NCBI RefSeq assembly: GCF_029240215.1
Contig: NZ_JARBTK010000001.1
Location: 806,001-870,000 of the forward strand
Length of the DNA: 64,000 nt
Direction: 5' to 3'
Origin: Chryseobacterium sp.
GTDB lineage: Bacteria; Bacteroidota; Bacteroidia; Flavobacteriales; Weeksellaceae
The notes under the pieces were generated by a model, which did no database searches, was not told the DNA's origin, and was given only the letters and a program-made list of their open reading frames with translations. Every line of letters starts with the position of its first letter. Within the stretch, counting starts at the first letter, position 1. Below, piece after piece: positions 63,266 to 64,000 of the stretch. The position numbers were made by a program, and so were the translations under genes.

Positions 63266-64000
63266 TTACAAAATAAGCATTGCATCTCCGTAAGAATAGA
63301 ATTTATACTTTTCTTTTACGGCTTCTTCGTATGCATGCATTAAAAAGTCTTTTCCTGCAAAGGCTGCAATCATCATCATTAATGTTGATTTTGGCGTGTG
63401 GAAATTAGTAATCATCGTATTGGCAACTCCGAAATCGTGAGGTGGATAAATGAATTTATTGGTCCAACCCTGGAATGCAGAAATTTTTCTGTTTGAAGAA
63501 ACTGAAGTTTCAATTGCTCTCATCGTAGTAGTTCCTACAGCACAAACTCTTCTGTTTTCCTGAACAGCCCTGTTAATGATCTCAGCATTTTTCTCATCGA
63601 TGATGATTTCTTCAGATTCCATTTTATGCTTAGAAAGATCTTCTACTTCAATCGGGTTAAAAGTTCCCAAACCAACGTGAAGCGTAACTTCAGCAAAATC
63701 AATTCCTTTGATCTCTAATCTCTTCATCAAATGTCTTGAGAAATGTAAACCTGCAGTTGGTGCCGCTACAGCTCCTTCAATTTTTGCATAGATTGTCTGA
63801 TATCTTTCAGCATCTTCCGGCTCTACGTCTCTTTTGATATATTTTGGAAGCGGAGTTTCTCCCAATTCTTTCAATTTGGTTCTGAATTCTTCGTAAGAAC
63901 CATCGAATAAAAATCTTAAAGTTCTTCCTCTTGAAGTTGTATTGTCGATTACCTCTGCAACCAAAGATTCGTCTTCAGTAAAGAATAATTTGTTACCAAT
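63266..64000 (-). CDS. queA: tRNA preQ1(34) S-adenosylmethionine ribosyltransferase-isomerase, N-terminus cut
   Basis: The open frame runs to the right edge (first codon ATT at 64000-63998), so the start lies outside. The visible 244 residues include [47 protein letters not shown] and [20 protein letters not shown], all QueA signatures. It transfers the ribosyl part of SAM to preQ1 in tRNA, the next to last step of queuosine synthesis. An internal TTG at 63964 is not the real start. Confidence 0.95.
   Translation of the reverse strand: MGNKLFFTEDESLVAEVIDNTTSRGRTLRFLFDGSYEEFRTKLKELGETPLPKYIKRDVEPEDAERYQTIYAKIEGAVAAPTAGLHFSRHLMKRLEIKGIDFAEVTLHVGLGTFNPIEVEDLSKHKMESEEIIIDEKNAEIINRAVQENRRVCAVGTTTMRAIETSVSSNRKISAFQGWTNKFIYPPHDFGVANTMITNFHTPKSTLMMMIAAFAGKDFLMHAYEEAVKEKYKFYSYGDAMLIL

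Overview
The window looks like chromosomal DNA of a Bacteroidota bacterium of the Flavobacteriales, most likely Chryseobacterium or a close relative. The DNA is AT-rich. Several gene starts are preceded by the Bacteroidota promoter pattern TTG-N18/19-TAnnTTTG. The gene content is typical of the group: a GldA-like ATPase, a DUF3667 protein, many short secreted proteins and lipoproteins, LytTR two-component pairs, a fused alpha/beta 2-oxoacid dehydrogenase E1, and a sigma factor next to a TonB-plug/vWA protein. I see no rRNA, tRNA, CRISPR array, prophage or intact insertion sequence. The genus is inferred from protein and repeat style, not from a marker gene.

Layout. 1-2869: thiolase (cut by the window edge), dihydrolipoyl dehydrogenase and a second thiolase, closed by a strong hairpin. 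3087-10020: TetR regulator, TolC, lipoprotein adaptor and RND pump, then a short-chain dehydrogenase. The same operator-like palindrome lies before tetR and before tolC. 10021-12520: AraC-type regulator and a DUF6265-like protein among decayed DUF2798, HxlR and serine-hydrolase genes. 12525-17128: LytTR kinase/regulator pair, Spy-like protein, lipoprotein hydrolase, a remnant-filled gap and a lone receiver protein. 17583-22435 (minus): PIG-L deacetylase, a 34-residue membrane peptide, an SSS symporter and a DUF2911 protein, apparently one operon. 22700-24036: small zinc-ribbon gene, a coupled 58-residue gene and decayed sequence.

24037-26866: FAD/NAD(P)-binding protein and an SDR oxidoreductase. 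27560-34472: a second export system (TolC, MacA-like, MacB-like ATPase and permease) followed by a LytTR kinase/regulator pair. 34473-45681: GNAT, DUF3667, cold-shock protein, small secreted proteins, GldA-like ATPase, adenine deaminase, patatin-like lipase, a second dihydrolipoyl dehydrogenase, and a sugar dehydrogenase lipoprotein. 45768-50146: secreted GH3 and GH29 glycosidases separated by a repeat-like spacer. 50239-52145: DUF2071 protein, a probably frameshifted membrane protein and a GbsR/MarR regulator with matching operators before itself and the membrane gene. 52277-55260: ECF sigma factor with a membrane TonB-plug/vWA fusion, upstream of which lies a (TTAG)10 repeat. 55609-64000: secreted C1 peptidase, 2-oxoacid dehydrogenase E1, small membrane protein, polyprenyl synthase, secreted propeller-like protein, rlmN and queA (cut by the edge).

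The least explained parts are the ECF/TonB-plug/vWA locus, the GbsR operator pair, the coupled small genes at 19824-19928 and 23158-23525, the possible attenuator between the MacB-like ATPase and permease genes, and the unusual number of gene remnants between 10 and 38 kb.
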